Shown here in pieces: positions 1-7,942 of a stretch of DNA of 25,419 nt; position 1 is the first letter of the stretch, and each line of letters starts with the position of its first letter. A program made the translations under genes and the position numbers. A model generated the notes under the pieces. It did not search any database. It was not told the DNA's origin and worked only from the letters and a program-made list of their open reading frames with translations. This DNA comes from Desulfuromusa sp. (lineage in GTDB: Bacteria; Desulfobacterota; Desulfuromonadia; Desulfuromonadales; Geopsychrobacteraceae): contig JAOZLQ010000011.1 of NCBI GenBank assembly GCA_029934755.1, forward strand, positions 1 to 25,419. Reading direction: 5' to 3'.

Positions 1-866
1 CTGTAATCATCCTTGCCATGGCAGGAGAGGCAAACATCCTGTTCTGGCATCGCCAGTAAAGCTGGATATTGAGAAAAATGGGTTGCATGGCAGACGCTGC
101 ATTTCTCCGGGCGATAGAGTGCGGCATGTTTGACCTTGGCTTTTTTGGCCTTGCGACCGACATCGCCATGGCAATCCATGCAGAGGGATTCGATATCTTT
201 TTGTAACAATTTAGCTGCCGGAGCGCTGTGGGGATTGTGGCAGGCAGTACAGCTTGATTCTTTGACCGCAGCATGAACAATTGGGGAATTTGCCATGCCA
301 TCGGCAATCTCCGTATGGCAACTGGTACAAAGTTCTTGAGGTGGTTTTTTCAGTAATCCTGGCTGATTGGCTTCGTGAGGATTGTGACACTGGGTACAGG
401 CCCCGCTGGCAGCCGGGCCATGAACAACTTTATCGGTAAAAAGATCGGAATCGTGACATTCGATGCATAGCTCGGTCAGATTGTGATCCACCGGCAACAG
501 ATTGGCCCCGACATTTGAACCATGCGGATTATGACAATCGAGGCAGTCACCTTCGGCAACAGGGGAATGTACAGTCAGCTTCCTGCCAAAATTATCGTGA
601 CATTGGTAACAAAGCTTGGCACCAGTTTCAACCAATTGGAAACTGCTGCCTTTTTCTAGCGGGTGCTGTTCCTGAACCTGCTCATGACAACTGTTGCAAT
701 CTTCATCAACAACAGGGGAATGGCCGTAGGTCAATTGCAGCAGGTCGGCATGACAATCGGTTGTTGAACAAGTATTGGCATAAGAATCAACAAGGAATAC
801 GTGACAGGTCAGAATCACTAAGCAACTCAGAATAGTCATTTTAACAACACGAACTAAACGTCCCAT
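1..866 (-). CDS. periplasmic multiheme c-type cytochrome (paired CXXCH), C-terminus outside window
   Basis: The reverse strand reads open from ATG at 866 to the left edge, giving 288 residues with no stop. The N-terminus (MGRLVRVVKMTILSCLVILT..., cleavage likely after SYA) is a Sec signal peptide, so the protein is exported. Ten CXXCH haem motifs follow (CNSCH, CYQCH, CLDCH, CIECH, CTQCH, CTSCH, CTACH, CMDCH, CSVCH, CLSCH). There is also an N-terminal CSTTDCH, a CX4CH spacing that could hold an eleventh haem. The units repeat as 'CxxCHNPH...LL...LCxxCH', the doubled-CXXCH layout of cytochromes used in periplasmic or outer-membrane electron transfer in Geobacter-like bacteria. Many extra His residues could serve as distal ligands. 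An AAAGGAT-type ribosome site precedes the ATG. The gene starts 34 bases after the sigma-54 regulator gene and is probably co-transcribed with it. The redox partner is not identifiable. Confidence 0.93.
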   Translation of the reverse strand, partial: MGRLVRVVKMTILSCLVILTCHVFLVDSYANTCSTTDCHADLLQLTYGHSPVVDEDCNSCHEQVQEQHPLEKGSSFQLVETGAKLCYQCHDNFGRKLTVHSPVAEGDCLDCHNPHGSNVGANLLPVDHNLTELCIECHDSDLFTDKVVHGPAASGACTQCHNPHEANQPGLLKKPPQELCTSCHTEIADGMANSPIVHAAVKESSCTACHNPHSAPAAKLLQKDIESLCMDCHGDVGRKAKKAKVKHAALYRPEKCSVCHATHFSQYPALLAMPEQDVCLSCHGKDDY

Positions 867-900
867 TGTGATGATCCTTTAGCTGAAAAAGTAGTTTCCT

Positions 901-2376
901 TTATCCGGGAACAATTTTGGCAGGGTCCTGATCCTTTTTTTCAACCGTTGGTGCTGAAATTGATGAGGGCACAGCAGGATATTTTTCCAGTCCAAATTTT
1001 TTACGCCGATAGCGCAGCGTATCAAGAGTTAGTCCCAAGCACTTGGCAGCCTTGGTCTGGTTCCCATCATAGCGACCCAAAGCTTGCTTGATATATTCTT
1101 TTTCTACTTCTTCAATACTGATCCCCTCTGGAGGAAGAATTATTGTCGATGCGACAGGGACTGAGCACCCATAGATACAACTCCCTGATTTTTCTTGTTC
1201 AGCGCCAGAACAGACACAAAAATGTTCTATCGTTAAAATTTTACTCTGCTCCAGCATCATTGCCCGTTCTAAGGCATTTCTCAATTCTCGAACATTTCCG
1301 GGCCAAGTGTGAGCCATCAGCAATTTTAAAGCATCACTAGAAATACCTTCAACCGCCCGGCCATACTCACCATTGAGTCGATCAATAAAATATTCAACCA
1401 TACTCGGGATACATTTTTTCCGTTCACGCAACGGTTTCAAAATGAGACACATCATATTTAATCGATAGAACAGATCACCACGGAAGGTTCCTTGCTGCAC
1501 CATTTTAGTTAGATCATGATTTGTCGCTGCAATAATGCGGACATCGGTTTCAATTTCTTTTTGACCGCCCAAACGACGAAACTTTCTATTCTCAATAACT
1601 TTAAGAATTTTTGCCTGCATATTCAGCGGCATATCACCGATTTCATCCAGAAAGACCGTTCCACCTTCTGCAAGCTCGAAAACACCAACTTCACGAGTTC
1701 CGGCATCAGTATAAGCCCCTTTCTCGTGACCAAATAATTCATTTTCTAACAAATTATCAGGGATAGATGCGCAGTTAACCTCAACCAGCGGGGCATCCTT
1801 GCGGGCACTCTGAGAATGAATGGCGTGCGTCACCAGTTCTTTTCCTGTGCCACTTTCACCAAGAACCAGTATGGTCTTACAATCATTTCGCGCGCAGATA
1901 TTAATTGTCTTAAAAAGATCAACCATGGAGGGACAATTGCCGACTAACTGATCCTGTTCGTATTTTTTTCTAAGCTTTTCACCCGCTGGGTTAACTTCTT
2001 TAGCCAGTTGTTTTTGAACAAATATTTTCTGCACTGCCCGCTCGACTATATCGATATTAAAAGGCTTCCCAATATAGTCCTCTGCCCCCAAGCTGAAAGC
2101 CTGAAAGGCCAGATTTGAATGATAATTTGCTGTCATGACGATTACAGGTAAATCGGGTTTTACAGCTTTGAATTCTTCCAGCAGTTGTAAATCTTCAATA
2201 TCGGGAAGGGACGCGTCGAGTAAAATTAGATCCGGGGTGAAGTTCTCTAGTTTGAGGCGGGCATCTGTGCCAGTATTCGCAATCTCGACCAAATGACCAA
2301 TACGTTTAAGCATTTTAGCCAGAGACCAGCAAACCAAATTTTCATCGTCAATAATTAAAATTCGACCAATATCCAT
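901..2376 (-). CDS. sigma-54-dependent response regulator, NtrC/AtoC family
   Basis: This 491-residue protein has a receiver domain (about 5-117; acidic pocket D10/D11, phospho-acceptor D54, T82, K104). An AAA+ sigma-54-interaction domain follows (about 145-380), with Walker A GESGTGKE at 173-180, the sigma-54 contact loop as GAYTDA (220-225; usual form GAFTGA), and Walker B FLDEIGD at 242-248. A Fis-type helix-turn-helix (about 420-460) binds DNA. It should activate sigma-54 RNA polymerase on phosphorylation by a sensor kinase, which is not in the window. The linker between AAA+ and HTH carries four cysteines (387, 389, 400, 404), an unusual cluster that might bind metal or sense redox; that is inference. 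The gene lies directly upstream of the multiheme cytochrome in the same direction, so the cytochrome's expression or respiratory pathway may be its target. The family call is very secure; the target is a guess. Confidence 0.95.
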   Translation of the reverse strand: MDIGRILIIDDENLVCWSLAKMLKRIGHLVEIANTGTDARLKLENFTPDLILLDASLPDIEDLQLLEEFKAVKPDLPVIVMTANYHSNLAFQAFSLGAEDYIGKPFNIDIVERAVQKIFVQKQLAKEVNPAGEKLRKKYEQDQLVGNCPSMVDLFKTINICARNDCKTILVLGESGTGKELVTHAIHSQSARKDAPLVEVNCASIPDNLLENELFGHEKGAYTDAGTREVGVFELAEGGTVFLDEIGDMPLNMQAKILKVIENRKFRRLGGQKEIETDVRIIAATNHDLTKMVQQGTFRGDLFYRLNMMCLILKPLRERKKCIPSMVEYFIDRLNGEYGRAVEGISSDALKLLMAHTWPGNVRELRNALERAMMLEQSKILTIEHFCVCSGAEQEKSGSCIYGCSVPVASTIILPPEGISIEEVEKEYIKQALGRYDGNQTKAAKCLGLTLDTLRYRRKKFGLEKYPAVPSSISAPTVEKKDQDPAKIVPG

Positions 2377-2486
2377 ATTCAGCCAACTCCTGTGGATTTC
2401 GGTAGGACACTTTGCTGCATCAATCCTTTAAGTGTACCTCTTACTTCTGTTCAGATGATTTAATCAGGCATGTTAATTTCAACAGT

Positions 2487-2515
2487 ATTATAAAATCCCA
2501 TATTTTATTGTGGAA
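2487..2515 (-). promoter_or_regulatory. sigma-70-like promoter for the response regulator gene
   Basis: On the reverse strand, TTCCAC (2515-2510) is followed after 17 bases by a perfect TATAAT (2492-2487). Transcription would begin near 2480, leaving a leader of about 100 bases before ATG 2376. The rest of the 275-base gap to the NlpC gene is A/T-rich. No -24/-12 sigma-54 site was found in it by eye. Confidence 0.5.
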
Positions 2516-2651
2516 TAAAAGCTCAAAATTTTCATAGAGACATTAGCAATACTAATAGGCAGAGAATGCTATAATCTATTTTTTAGATATAATTTACAAT
2601 AATGGCATAAGAAACTTTAATTCAGTTTCTCAATATAATTTTGTGGTTTTT

Positions 2652-3449
2652 TTACAGGTAGGATCGTCCACCAACATAAGTTTTCTTAAAAAATTTGTTT
2701 GACAAATTTGCTACTCGTACAGTTTTTCCAGTACGTGGAGCATGAATAAACTTGCCACTACCGATATACATCCCCACATGGGTCACCCGTTTCCCCCCTT
2801 TGGTTGCAAAGAATACTAGGTCCCCTTTTTGCAGATTTTTCTTTGCCACACCGCGTCCAGTCTTAAATTGAGCACGTGAATTGCGTGGTAAATTCAAACC
2901 ATTCAGCCGATAGCTGACCATAGTCAGCCCGCTACAATCAAATCCATTATTACGATCTTCCCCCCCCCAACGATAGGGAGTACCAAGAAACCTCTGCGCT
3001 GTTACTACTAGCTCGGTACGGAGATCACCCTGCCCACTGCGCTGAATCCTGGCTGCAGTATAGTTATCCGGGATGACAATAAAAAAATGATCGATGACCC
3101 CTTGTCGCTGAAAATTTTCGGCCTCGTTACGGGCGGCAGAATAATTTCTATGATTGCCAAATCGAACTTTATAGAGTCCCGATTCATGACGGAAATAATA
3201 AGCATCAACCCCACGTTGCGCTAAGGATTGTTCCAGTCTTACGGCATTATCAAGCTGGCTGAAAGCTCCAACCTGAACGGAAAAGCCCATTTTCGATAAT
3301 GAACTGGTTGACGAAGCGACATCCTGCAGAATTTCACTGATGGGGTCTGTATCAACAGTTGACGGTGCTATTGTCCGGGAGGAGGGGACACAAGAACAGA
3401 GGAAAGATAATATAAGCCCACAACATAGCAGGGCAGAAGACTGACGCAT
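2652..3449 (-). CDS. SPOR and NlpC/P60 domain lipoprotein, peptidoglycan hydrolase
   Basis: A 265-residue secreted protein that probably cleaves peptide cross-links in peptidoglycan. The N-terminus MRQSSALLCCGLILSFLCSC is a lipoprotein signal peptide with a lipobox-like LCSC, so Cys20 would be lipidated. Residues about 55-126 form a SPOR domain (FSVQVGAFSQ ... YKVRFG), which binds glycan strands denuded at division sites. Residues about 141-265 form an NlpC/P60 endopeptidase domain with Cys172 in GFDCSGL, His224 in THVG and His236 in FIHA as the catalytic set. The open frame extends four codons further to a TTG at 3461. I prefer ATG 3449 because it puts a basic residue next to the hydrophobic core, although neither start has a strong ribosome site. 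It stands alone between same-strand genes. Confidence 0.92.
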   Translation of the reverse strand: MRQSSALLCCGLILSFLCSCVPSSRTIAPSTVDTDPISEILQDVASSTSSLSKMGFSVQVGAFSQLDNAVRLEQSLAQRGVDAYYFRHESGLYKVRFGNHRNYSAARNEAENFQRQGVIDHFFIVIPDNYTAARIQRSGQGDLRTELVVTAQRFLGTPYRWGGEDRNNGFDCSGLTMVSYRLNGLNLPRNSRAQFKTGRGVAKKNLQKGDLVFFATKGGKRVTHVGMYIGSGKFIHAPRTGKTVRVANLSNKFFKKTYVGGRSYL

Positions 3450-3602
3450 CAATAACCACAATAGGAGATGAAGTTAAGTATATAAAACTAGAGAAGTTAA
3501 GAATTTTTAAATACCACGACAAACCAAACAGCTCAAAGCAGTTTATTCCTCAAGTTTTTTCTAAAAACGAGAAACAAAATTAACAGACAATCAACACTTT
3601 TA

Positions 3603-5048
3603 TCAGTTTTTGAGCATATTCAACTGAAAATGTTGACTAATTGACCCTTGAAAAGATTTTACAACCTCAAGAGCTAACTTCAAACGCCCCTTTTCAACCC
3701 GGTCCAGAGATCCCGGAATAATATAATTGGTAATTTCTTGCCCAGCTGCTGCAGACTCAACCTGCCCACGAAGACGGAGAAAGGTTAACAAATTAAAACT
3801 AGCTTCAAAATCACTGACTTGCGCTTTGCTCAGAACCTCTTTCTCTTGCAAAGCAATGAGTCGCTCATGAGTGCTACCACCTAAGATACCGACACTTAAT
3901 GCTAAAATCTTAACCCCTTCAGTTAACGCAAAAATACCCGCTTTTTTAAGATCCAGACTTCCCAGATGAGGCCCCTCTGTCTCTGTCTTAATCTGGCCGA
4001 ACATTCCAATTGGAGGGGGAAACCGGCAGACATTCTGTGCCATTCGAGCAAGAAATATAGTATTTTCTTCAGCAATCTGAAAAATATACTCTTTAAGTTG
4101 GTTTTCCAAAGAGTCGTCGCCACAGAGAGTCCGCATATCTGAAAACATGCTGAAATTGAGAATATTTTGACCATTTGGTGAACCCACCCAAATATCAATG
4201 GCACTCTTCCAGTCCGCAAGGCTACGCCGCCAGAATTCATTTCTTGCCATGATTCCACCGGGACATTCCGGAACACCGATTTCGATCAGCGCATCAATCA
4301 GTACTTGAGAAAATGCTTCAATGTCAGCAATTTCATCTGGACTCGCATCATCAGCGATAATCATCGCATTGTCCTGATCGGTTTTCAGAGTCTGCTCCTG
4401 TCGTCCCTCACTTCCGAGAACCAGGAATGCACTTTTCTTCCCCATATCCTTAAAACGCCCCTGCTTCAACAAATTAATCAACCGTGAGGTAATCTGATCA
4501 TTTAACAATGCAATCAGCTGAACCAGATCTTTGGTACGAACACCATTCTGGCTGAGAAAAACCACCAGTTGTTCACTTTCCTGATGAATTTTCTTAAGAT
4601 CTTCTATCGACTGTGCTTCATCAACCGCTTGTAGCAACCGTTGCGGAGAGCGGTTCTGCAAACGAATAATGTCAGATTCATTTATAAGTCCGACCAGAAC
4701 ATTCTCGTCATCGACAACCCCAATCCGGTGAATTCGATTACGAGACATTCTGTAGAGGACTTCAAACAGGGTATCGTCCTCATGAACAGAAATAACCGGT
4801 GTCGTCATCACTGAAAAGACCTTAACCACCAATGGGTCCAGCCCACCGGCGACAACCTTGTTGCGCAAATCGCGATCAGTCATAATACCGATGGGCTGAC
4901 TGTCATCATCACAGGCAATCAAACTGGAAATATTTTTATCCCGCATGATTTCAGCTGCAGTCATTACCGTATCATTGGTATTGCAGGTTATCAGCTGACG
5001 CCGGCAATAATCTTTAACGGGAAGAAAAAAGGTCGCTTCATCTGACAT
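3603..5048 (-). CDS. tandem CBS domain and DUF294 nucleotidyltransferase-like protein
   Basis: Residues about 11-130 form two CBS domains (IGIMTDRDLR and VGLINESDII are typical ends), modules that usually bind adenine nucleotides. The middle carries a nucleotidyltransferase-like signature, LGSEGRQEQTLKTDQDNA, with GSxGR at about 212-216 and the D-x-D pair at about 225-227 that would hold metal. The C-terminal third matches the helical 'substrate-binding' domain that accompanies it (DUF294_C). The family resembles the GlnD uridylyltransferase fold, but its substrate is unknown; the protein is soluble. The frame can be opened two codons earlier at TTG 5054. ATG 5048 is better because GAGGAG sits six bases upstream of it. 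No kinase, transporter or exonuclease partner is adjacent. Confidence 0.88.
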   Translation of the reverse strand: MSDEATFFLPVKDYCRRQLITCNTNDTVMTAAEIMRDKNISSLIACDDDSQPIGIMTDRDLRNKVVAGGLDPLVVKVFSVMTTPVISVHEDDTLFEVLYRMSRNRIHRIGVVDDENVLVGLINESDIIRLQNRSPQRLLQAVDEAQSIEDLKKIHQESEQLVVFLSQNGVRTKDLVQLIALLNDQITSRLINLLKQGRFKDMGKKSAFLVLGSEGRQEQTLKTDQDNAMIIADDASPDEIADIEAFSQVLIDALIEIGVPECPGGIMARNEFWRRSLADWKSAIDIWVGSPNGQNILNFSMFSDMRTLCGDDSLENQLKEYIFQIAEENTIFLARMAQNVCRFPPPIGMFGQIKTETEGPHLGSLDLKKAGIFALTEGVKILALSVGILGGSTHERLIALQEKEVLSKAQVSDFEASFNLLTFLRLRGQVESAAAGQEITNYIIPGSLDRVEKGRLKLALEVVKSFQGSISQHFQLNMLKN

Positions 5049-5072
5049 ACTCAACTCCTCTGGATAAGTTGG

Positions 5073-5097
5073 ATTATAAGTGAAATTCTACACTTAT
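5073..5097 (-). promoter_or_regulatory. promoter -10 overlapped by inverted repeat ATAAGTG-N8-CACTTAT
   Basis: The reverse strand has TATAAT at 5078-5073, about 25 bases before ATG 5048. A perfect 7-base inverted repeat (ATAAGTG 5076-5082, CACTTAT 5091-5097, 8-base spacer) overlaps it. The placement would suit a repressor site for the CBS gene. The -35 region is weak and the binding protein is unknown. Confidence 0.35.
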
Positions 5098-5165
5098 GCT
5101 TGCATCTGTCAATTATTTCCGGTAAATACCCGATCGACTATAGAGCTTGTTGTTCTTGCGGCCAC

Positions 5166-5195
5166 TTGACATACATAGTCAAACCCCCATATATA
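5166..5195 (+). promoter_or_regulatory. sigma-70 promoter for the thioredoxin-like/CcdA-like pair
   Basis: A perfect -35 TTGACA (5166-5171) is followed after 18 bases by TATATA (5190-5195). This promoter lies just before ATG 5220 and inside a longer open frame that could start at 5100, which is one reason for rejecting the longer start. Confidence 0.55.
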
Positions 5196-5219
5196 AGTAG
5201 AAATAAAAGGAGTTTTTAT

Positions 5220-5639
5220 ATGTTGAGAAATATCGTTCTATTGATTGTAGCTATTGCACTGTTCGGCTGTTCACAGGAGCAACCGACCCAGATAACAAGT
5301 CAGTCAACACCGACGGCAACCGAGTCAAAGACAACTCAAAACAACCCCGAAATTGCTGAATACTTGCTAGTATTCTTTATCGATCCAAATGGTGGACCGT
5401 GTCAGATGCAGGAAAATATTCTTAGCCAGATGGCTGCTGAACTGGATGGTAAAGTATTGATCCGACCAGTAAAAACCACTGTTCCCGCGGACATGGATAT
5501 TTTTTACGCTTATGGCATTCGGGCTCTCCCGACAATCCTTTTAGCTGATTCTTCTGGCAAAGAGATCAAACGACTCTCTCCCGGTGTCCATGCTGCAGAG
5601 ACAATTCGCAACTTGCTGAACCAGATTCCGAAGAGCTAG
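5220..5639 (+). CDS. thioredoxin-fold lipoprotein with a GGPC site lacking the first Cys
   Basis: A 139-residue protein. MLRNIVLLIVAIALFGCSQEQ is a lipoprotein signal peptide with lipobox LFGC (lipid Cys17), followed by a Thr/Ser/Gln-rich linker and a thioredoxin fold. The fold is recognisable from LLVFFIDPNGGPC, the cis-Pro loop RALPTILLAD, and the end of the fold (GVHAAETIRNLL). The usual CGPC active site reads GGPC, leaving only the second Cys. A normal dithiol-disulfide cycle therefore seems impossible; a single-Cys or mixed-disulfide role, or a non-redox role, is more likely. ATG 5220 is chosen because AAAGGAG sits seven bases upstream and a promoter lies just before it. Four bases separate it from the CcdA-like gene, so the two are probably translated together and functionally linked. 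Confidence 0.85.
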   Translation: MLRNIVLLIVAIALFGCSQEQPTQITSQSTPTATESKTTQNNPEIAEYLLVFFIDPNGGPCQMQENILSQMAAELDGKVLIRPVKTTVPADMDIFYAYGIRALPTILLADSSGKEIKRLSPGVHAAETIRNLLNQIPKS

Positions 5640-5643
5640 CACG

Positions 5644-6306
5644 ATGACCCCTCTTGATTTGAGTATCACAACGATGGCAATGACCATTTTTGCTGGAATC
5701 GCCAGTATTGCATCTCCCTGCGTCCTGCCAGTTGTTCCCATTATTGTTGCCGGAACCGAAACCGATCATAAACACCGACCACTGTTGATTGTTCTGGGAT
5801 TAAGTCTCAGTTTTATGACAATGGGTTTGGTAACTTCACTGTTTGGTGGAGCTATTGCCGGGGTGATGCCACTCCTTGAAAAAGCGGCAGGTGTCCTCAT
5901 CATCGTGTTCGGTGTGTTGATGTTATTTGATGTCAACTTATTTAAAAGGCTGACCCTATTTTCCAATATACAGAGTAGCAGTCGTGGTCGTTGGTCCGGG
6001 TTGATCATGGGTTTAACCCTGGGTCTGGTCTGGATCCCCTGTGTTGGGCCAATGCTGGCAGGAGTTCTGACTGTGGTAGCTACCGACGGCAGGCTTTCGA
6101 CCGGTGTGATTCTATTGGCTTGTTATTCCCTCGGTTTTGCTATCCCCATGCTATTGCTTGGTTATGCATCGCAGTCAGTACGTCAGAAAATCAAGCAAGT
6201 TAATGCCCATCCCCTGGCAATTCGACTGGTCAGCAGTGGGTTATTAATCGTCTTCGGTATTTTCATCCTGACCCAGGGAATGCTGGGACTTGGTGGCTTG
6301 TTCTAA
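5644..6306 (+). CDS. ccdA: CcdA/DsbD-type membrane thiol-disulfide transporter
   Basis: A 220-residue, strongly hydrophobic protein with about six membrane segments. The two repeat-related signatures of the CcdA/DsbD membrane domain are visible: ASPCVLPVVP in the first segment and WIPCVGPML in the fourth. Each carries the Cys that shuttles electrons from cytoplasmic thioredoxin to periplasmic partners. CcdA proteins feed reductant to c-type cytochrome maturation or other extracytoplasmic thiol proteins, which suits an organism rich in multiheme cytochromes. Its immediate partner is the thioredoxin-like lipoprotein, which lacks one active-site Cys. The stop codon overlaps the convergent moeA stop by 4 bases. 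Family call secure; the physiological acceptor is unknown. Confidence 0.9.
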   Translation: MTPLDLSITTMAMTIFAGIASIASPCVLPVVPIIVAGTETDHKHRPLLIVLGLSLSFMTMGLVTSLFGGAIAGVMPLLEKAAGVLIIVFGVLMLFDVNLFKRLTLFSNIQSSSRGRWSGLIMGLTLGLVWIPCVGPMLAGVLTVVATDGRLSTGVILLACYSLGFAIPMLLLGYASQSVRQKIKQVNAHPLAIRLVSSGLLIVFGIFILTQGMLGLGGLF

Positions 6307-7505
6307 AGCGGATTCAACAATTGAATATCAACCTGCTCTCCAGCTGAGAGTTCCGCTTGCTCTGCTGACAGTATGGCAATGGCGTTAGCCCTGATCATAG
6401 TACTGAGGATACCGGTATTTTGATCACCAGCACTTTCTGCCACCAAACCCGCCGAAGTTTTTTCTACCTTGACCCGCAAAAACCGGGTTTTCTTTGTTTC
6501 ATTGCAAAGAGGAGCCCTCAAGGTCGCCTTGATCAATGGTCGAAAAATATCACGATGTCCCATCATTTTCAGGAGTGCTGGTCTGATCAACTCTTCAAAC
6601 CCAATCATACTGGAAACAGGATTTCCCGGTAGAGAAAATACCGGTTTACTCCCCTTTAGACCAAAAGCTGTCGGCCCACCAGGCTTAATAGCCACTTTCC
6701 AGAACAACCGCTTGACCCCAACACTTTCCAGTATTTCACGCACCAAGTCCCGATCACCGGTCGAAACCCCTGCAGATGTTATCAGCACATCTGCCTCAAG
6801 CCCCAACGCAATCTTATCACTAAGACTTTCATGATTATCACGGGCAATACCGAGAACTACTGGAATAGCTCCGATTTCACTTACGGCCGCCGCGAGAGAC
6901 CAGGAGTTACTATCGATAATCTGCCCTGCAGCAGCTGTTTTACCCGGAGCAACCAGCTCATCTCCTGTTGACAAAATCGCAACTGTAGGACGACATAAAA
7001 CCGACACTTTCAGTTGGGAAAAAGAAGCCAGTAAATTGATTTCTGCTGGGCGCAAAACTGTCCCTGCGGGGATCATAACCTCATTAACAGCAATATCACT
7101 GCCACGAAAACGAATATAATCACCTATTTTCACTGCTCGGTTAATAATGATACTATCTCCGGCAGATTCGCTGTTTTCAATCGGGACAATAGCATCACAA
7201 CCGGCTGGAATCGGCGCACCAGTCATAATTCTTACCGCAGTTCCAGCACGAACAGAAATACCATCGGTAACGGCTCCTGCGGGGATATAGCCATCCACCT
7301 GTAATCGGGCAAAAGGCTGGCAATCATTCGCTCTTACCGCAAAGCCATCCATCTCCGAATTATCCCAACGAGGTAAGTCCCAAGGAGCACGAACTTCCTC
7401 AGCTATAACCCTGCCACCTAACTGGGAAAGCTCAACCATCTCAGCTTTAAGTGGGGATATATTATTCAGAATCGTGCTTCTTGCAACTTCAAAACTTTCA
7501 GCCAT
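6303..7505 (-). CDS. moeA: molybdopterin molybdenumtransferase MoeA (Mo/W insertion)
   Basis: About 400 residues, normal for MoeA. The protein inserts molybdate or tungstate into adenylylated molybdopterin in the last step of pterin-cofactor synthesis, in the cytoplasm. Visible family motifs are SEMDGFAVRA near the N-terminus, IMTGAPIPAG, ILSTGDELV, SAGVSTGDRD and SLPGNPVSS in the MoCF-fold domain, followed by the beta-barrel C-terminal domain. The frame can start at TTG 7526, overlapping the moaE-like gene. I chose ATG 7505 (MAESFEVAR), just after that gene's end, with a weak AAGAAG upstream. It follows moaA and the moaE-like gene in one apparent operon. With two AOR-type enzymes nearby, tungsten is the likely metal; that is inference. 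Confidence 0.94.
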   Translation of the reverse strand: MAESFEVARSTILNNISPLKAEMVELSQLGGRVIAEEVRAPWDLPRWDNSEMDGFAVRANDCQPFARLQVDGYIPAGAVTDGISVRAGTAVRIMTGAPIPAGCDAIVPIENSESAGDSIIINRAVKIGDYIRFRGSDIAVNEVMIPAGTVLRPAEINLLASFSQLKVSVLCRPTVAILSTGDELVAPGKTAAAGQIIDSNSWSLAAAVSEIGAIPVVLGIARDNHESLSDKIALGLEADVLITSAGVSTGDRDLVREILESVGVKRLFWKVAIKPGGPTAFGLKGSKPVFSLPGNPVSSMIGFEELIRPALLKMMGHRDIFRPLIKATLRAPLCNETKKTRFLRVKVEKTSAGLVAESAGDQNTGILSTMIRANAIAILSAEQAELSAGEQVDIQLLNPL

Positions 7506-7516
7506 AAACGTCTTCT

Positions 7517-7879
7517 TTATCCACAAGTTTCATTTTTACTGATCGCTTCTGCCTTGATCCGATCGAGTAATAATGCCAGCGCGGGTTTGACATTTTCACG
7601 AATATCACCGGCAACAATCAGAAAGAGCAAGTCATCACCTGGTTGCATCTCCCCCGAATGAGCTTCTACCACAACCTTAAAAATCCCCTCCAACTGCTCA
7701 ACTTGTGCACGAATTTTCTCAATTTTATCCTCATCAGCAACGACCTCAATTCGGCTAACCGGAGAGTGATCGCCACGCGACCAGCCACGCACTGTTCCGT
7801 TGTGAATCAAAACCATACCGACATTTTCGGCAAATGCCGGATCCTGTTTCATTCTTGATATTGTTTTAGAGATATCCAT
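7517..7879 (-). CDS. moaE: divergent MoaE-like molybdopterin synthase large subunit
   Basis: A 120-residue protein that fits the MoaE position between moaA and moeA. MoaE with MoaD converts cyclic pyranopterin monophosphate to molybdopterin. The N-terminal helix (MDISKTISRMKQ) is followed by VGMVLIHNGTVRGWSR, the equivalent of MoaE's G-x-V-x-x-F-x-G-x-V-R strand. A second block, DDLLFLIVAGDIRENVKPAL, matches the strand-helix carrying the family's 'G...R..AF.A' segment. The canonical EAY segment and terminal K-x-E are hard to find, so it is a diverged or variant form. AAGGAAC lies before ATG 7879. It sits 63 bases after moaA; its last 3 bases lie 12 bases ahead of the chosen moeA start. Catalytic competence is uncertain. 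Confidence 0.7.
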   Translation of the reverse strand: MDISKTISRMKQDPAFAENVGMVLIHNGTVRGWSRGDHSPVSRIEVVADEDKIEKIRAQVEQLEGIFKVVVEAHSGEMQPGDDLLFLIVAGDIRENVKPALALLLDRIKAEAISKNETCG

Positions 7880-7942
7880 TTATTAGTTCCTTGTGGGAGG
7901 GATCAGACTAGCAGACTGAAGATTGCAGGCTATCACACTCAA

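Noticed and set aside
515..835. Plus-strand 106-residue frame at the left edge
   Set aside because: Antisense to the multiheme cytochrome, whose CXXCH array is unmistakable.
2377..2651. Sigma-54 promoter (-24/-12) for the regulator or cytochrome
   Set aside because: No TGGC-N8-GC match was seen on the relevant strand; a TATAAT promoter is present instead.
5100..5219. N-terminal extension of the thioredoxin-like gene to an ATG at 5100
   Set aside because: It would put 40 residues before a clear lipoprotein signal peptide and run through a TTGACA promoter; AAAGGAG lies before ATG 5220.
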